64,000 nt of DNA from Acanthaster planci (taxonomy: Eukaryota > Echinodermata > Asteroidea > Valvatida > Acanthasteridae), in contig NW_019091420.1 of the NCBI RefSeq assembly GCF_001949145.1, positions 291,279 through 355,278 of the forward strand. The letters are read 5' to 3'. Below are positions 60,770-64,000 of the stretch, piece by piece (positions within the stretch are counted from its first letter, which is position 1; every line of letters begins with the position of its first letter). Both the position numbers and the translations under genes were made by a program. A model generated the notes under the pieces. It had not been told where the DNA came from. It saw only the letters and a list, made by a program, of their open reading frames with translations, and made no database searches.

Positions 60770-63700
60770 GTGAGTAAAGTAAAACCCTGTACTGAATCAT
60801 AGCCGTCGGTCTTCCTGTCTAAATGCAAAAAAAGTGCCACTGTTTTTACGCGGGAAAGTGCAGCTTTCAGACTTCATGAAAAGCCTATCGCATTATCAAT
60901 TTCAAGGATCGGGCAACGAAGAATTATAAGGGACCATAACATTTTTTTTAGTGCGGATGCGCAATACATGCGCGGCTTGGAAAAACTGAATGGCTGTCAC
61001 CGATCGGTGCAGTTCGAAAACCTATATGAGTATACGCGAGCATACTGATGTGAAATTAGACATTGCTCTAATACAATGAGAAATAATAACCACATGGAGC
61101 TGTGATTTAACAACCCAGTTTAATATCAGCGACACACTGATCTGAACAATCTCCGCGGTTATTTTCACAAACTTCCAAATAGCTTATAATCATTGCTTAC
61201 ATCAGCAAGCATCCATCAAGCTGTGGAACCTATGCCTTCCATTACACATTTTTTTCTCCCCTTGAAACCTTAGTAACTTGAGTGGCTTTTAGCCTTCTAA
61301 TGGACGAAATTCCATTTTCAGAAAATGGCAAGGGGGCGTAGAGCATTTTTTTCCAGCTATGCAATGTGTGAATTGGAAAGTGCACCAGCCTACAGCTTCA
61401 GCGTCTTCGATGTCATTACATGTATAAAGTATGCCAGTAAGGGTTTTGTCCCTCGGGAATGGGGCTAGCTTTATAAAGGGCCACCCAATGGGTTTGGCCA
61501 TACAAACTACTAGTTATCAGTCTTCAGTGTGATAAAGAACAATGAAGCCACGAATCCCAAGTGACGGGAGGGGGCGTGCCCTAAAGTGCCTGTCGCCTGG
61601 ATGAGATTTTCTTGAGCATAGTTGCATTAATATGAATCAAAGTGGGTCATTACAGTGCGCTTTCTCCGAGGAAATCAAGTTTCACATAAACAAGCTACCT
61701 TTCCTTCAGGTGCAACTGATCAAATTTTAATGTGGCCATTCTTTGCAGCAAGCCTTTAAAAGGCACGAGCCACAGTCATCATGCAAGTTAGATCGTAGAA
61801 AAAGAAAGCCAAAAAGAGCAAGACTGGACGGCGTACTGGCAGCTTTGCCGTCAAGCCCAGATACACTGTTTTCCCTTTAAAGGCCGCGATGCGAGGTTCC
61901 ACTCAAGTTTTGAAAATGCAGCCTGCTCGTACTCAAGTACGACAGACTGTCAATTGCTACATACTATCCATTCGGCCGGATGAATTTTAATAAGCTCACA
62001 AGTCCAACGGTGTAAGAAAAACACTTCATCGATTCAGCTCAGCTGAACGTACCACTAGAGGGGAAAGCATTAATCCTATTACGACAATATCCCGACTGCC
62101 TTCGGTATGGATAGCGTCAATTCTTTATTGACCGTCAAGAGCGCGAATACATGACGCCATGGCACCAAGCTCGCGCGTGCCAAAAAAGCCAACCATTAAT
62201 CCAGATCACGTGATCGGGTCGTGACGGCGGTATTTTCTAAAAAATGTGTTCACGGCGTGACCAAATTTCGTATCATTTGCACTTGCGACGGATCTTGGGA
62301 CTTGTTCCTCCTAATGACCAGATCGTTTGACAGCAACACACTCAGCCATATTTCTCTCTCTCTCTCTCTTCCCTTTCTAAAACGGTAAAGATTGCTTTGC
62401 ACAACTTATTAACAAATTTCCGAGTTGTCCGGGTATCGAGTCACCGCTCTGACCCAAGGACTGGAAATGAGTCACGTCTCTGTCAAAATGTCATTAACTT
62501 TGCGTGCTCTCAGTCTGAAAGGAAGATACGCAAAAAAAACTTTATGTTACATGTCCTGCCACATGCAAAAGAGTATTGCATAGTGTCTTGAATGACCAAA
62601 ATGGGAAAAAGTGTAAATACCAGGAACGTTTTGTCGACATTTTATACATGTATATCAATCTTTTTATCTTTAATTTTGTGTTTTCTTGAATAAAAATTAA
62701 ACAAGGCGGATGTCAGTATACAGGAAAAATAAATACAAAGTGTAATCTCTCTCTCTGACACGAACAGTGTTTGCACCTGCTATATTTCTATGAGTAGGCC
62801 TATAGATTGCGTGGGGTGTGAGATGACAAGAGTCTAATTTCATTCTGAAGTCGAGTAACGAGTTCAGGCGAATCATTAAATCGTGTGATTTTTTACAGTG
62901 TCACTTGGATTACGGATGGTGGGAGGGATATAAAATATCACATTTAGCACCGCTGACATCATTCATAATTAATAGAATATTCATGATTCTCATGGCACTT
63001 GTTTGTACAGGGTCTTTCCTCCGTGTGCTCATGTCCTTGACGGAGAGAACAGCGGTAGACCTGCTGTTAAATGTGGCACGACACGCATGCGTATACGACG
63101 TTTAACAATGTTTTGTGTTGAGCGTTGTGCCTTGTGCGTTTTTTTAATCGAACGCGCTAGATCGGCGAATTCTTCTGGTTTGAGCAGCAGTGATGCTGAC
63201 GGGAGTATCTCGTGATGCGCCCCAACATTATCGCACTCCCACGCAATGTTGGTCCTTCTGCGCTGCTGGGCTGGATGTCATTTGCGATCACGTCCGGGTG
63301 GGGCCTTTCGGTTAGCTTCTAGTGGCTTGGCCGGCGCGTGCGACCCTGGCTTCCTTCACTTTATTTTGCACAGGGCCAGCTGGATTTCTTTTTCGTGAAG
63401 GTGGCAATGTTTTATTGGACTCATATCACATTTTGCAGCGGGTACGCATTTCTCACTACTGACAGGTGGCATAATAGCGTTGGGGGAATCGATCAAAGAT
63501 AGTGTAGATTTAAGCCAGGATTTGTTTATTTCAAGTGTCTCACATGTTCACAAAAGGAAATGTATCTCTAATGCACTTTTTTTCCAAATTTATGAAATAT
63601 ACTCGAGTTGTTGATACCAACTCGCCTTTTGCCCGACTGGCGGAAGAGATAGAGAAATTCTTATGTAAATTTTGCAATCATTGCTCAGCAGTGATGAATC

Positions 63701-64000
63701 CATTATGTGTGAAGAAGGGGCACCCAAAATGCAGGTGAATCGTGACCATACAAGCCTGTTGGTGTAGGCCTAATGTGTATTACTATTATTAGCTCATCTG
63801 GATAAAAGAAATATCCGTCTTTGAAGTTTATCAGATAACCGGTTGACACCACAAAAGAGACAATTCATTCCCTTAAACCAAAAAGCACAGAGGAAAAAGA
63901 AGGAAAACAGCAAATTGGTGCTTGCCAGTGCACTTTTAAGCGTTTGTTTCCCGAAGTTATAGTGACGTTGTTTTACTACGCCGATTTCGTACGAAGAGCA
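60770..64000 (+). other. First intron of the neuroligin-like gene (as far as visible)
   Basis: No further coding exon with phase-1 entry and esterase motifs was found. A short CT repeat is at 62351-62370 and a TGTACATGTA-like word near 62645. A perfect 8-bp inverted repeat (ccaacatt/aatgttgg) is near 63221-63252. The gene presumably continues to the right of the window. Confidence 0.5.

Overview
The window is animal nuclear DNA. Its genes are split by GT/AG introns, intergenic distances are long, and short inverted-repeat elements and a tRNA-derived SINE are scattered through it. A neuroligin-type first coding exon indicates a bilaterian with a nervous system. Frequent TGTACATGTA and AGGCCTA words, the SINE and the many MITE-like elements fit a marine deuterostome invertebrate, most likely an echinoderm. 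That placement is a judgement from overall character and not a proof. No prokaryotic operon, CRISPR array or rRNA is present.

Region 1 (about 0.1-16.4 kb, + strand) is a head-to-tail cluster of three paralogous SLC16/monocarboxylate-transporter-like membrane proteins, called A, B and C here. All three share the same phase-1 intron positions, and B has precisely lost the last intron. Lineage-specific changes at the proton-coupling Asp/Arg pair suggest that they are not ordinary proton/lactate symporters. Region 2 (16.4-28 kb) has no gene I can support. It holds a MITE in the 3' flank of C, a hairpin that could be a microRNA precursor, a 160-bp tandem duplication and a degenerate tRNA-derived SINE.

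Region 3 (28.0-38.5 kb, + strand) is one 14-exon gene (D) whose exons join in frame throughout. It would encode about 770 residues: a long coiled coil, then a basic Ser/Pro-rich linker with a TxIP motif, then two canonical EF-hands at the C terminus. Its large 3.9-kb intron contains a 404-bp near-complete palindrome. Region 4 (45.2-47.0 kb, - strand) is a compact two-exon gene (E) for a 205-residue helical protein that I do not recognise. Its intron carries a 41-bp tandem repeat and a fold-back element whose arms are themselves tandem arrays.

Region 5 (47-60.3 kb) is repeat-rich intergenic DNA with an assembly gap inside a CT microsatellite. It contains several MITE-like elements, one with a clear 6-bp target duplication, and dispersed repeats that recur elsewhere in the window. 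Region 6 (60.3-64 kb) begins with the GC-rich first coding exon of a neuroligin/carboxylesterase-family adhesion protein; the rest of that gene lies beyond the window. The genes do not form an evident pathway. The strongest biological points are the atypical transporter cluster and the coiled-coil/EF-hand gene, together with the several self-complementary elements that could fold as RNA.
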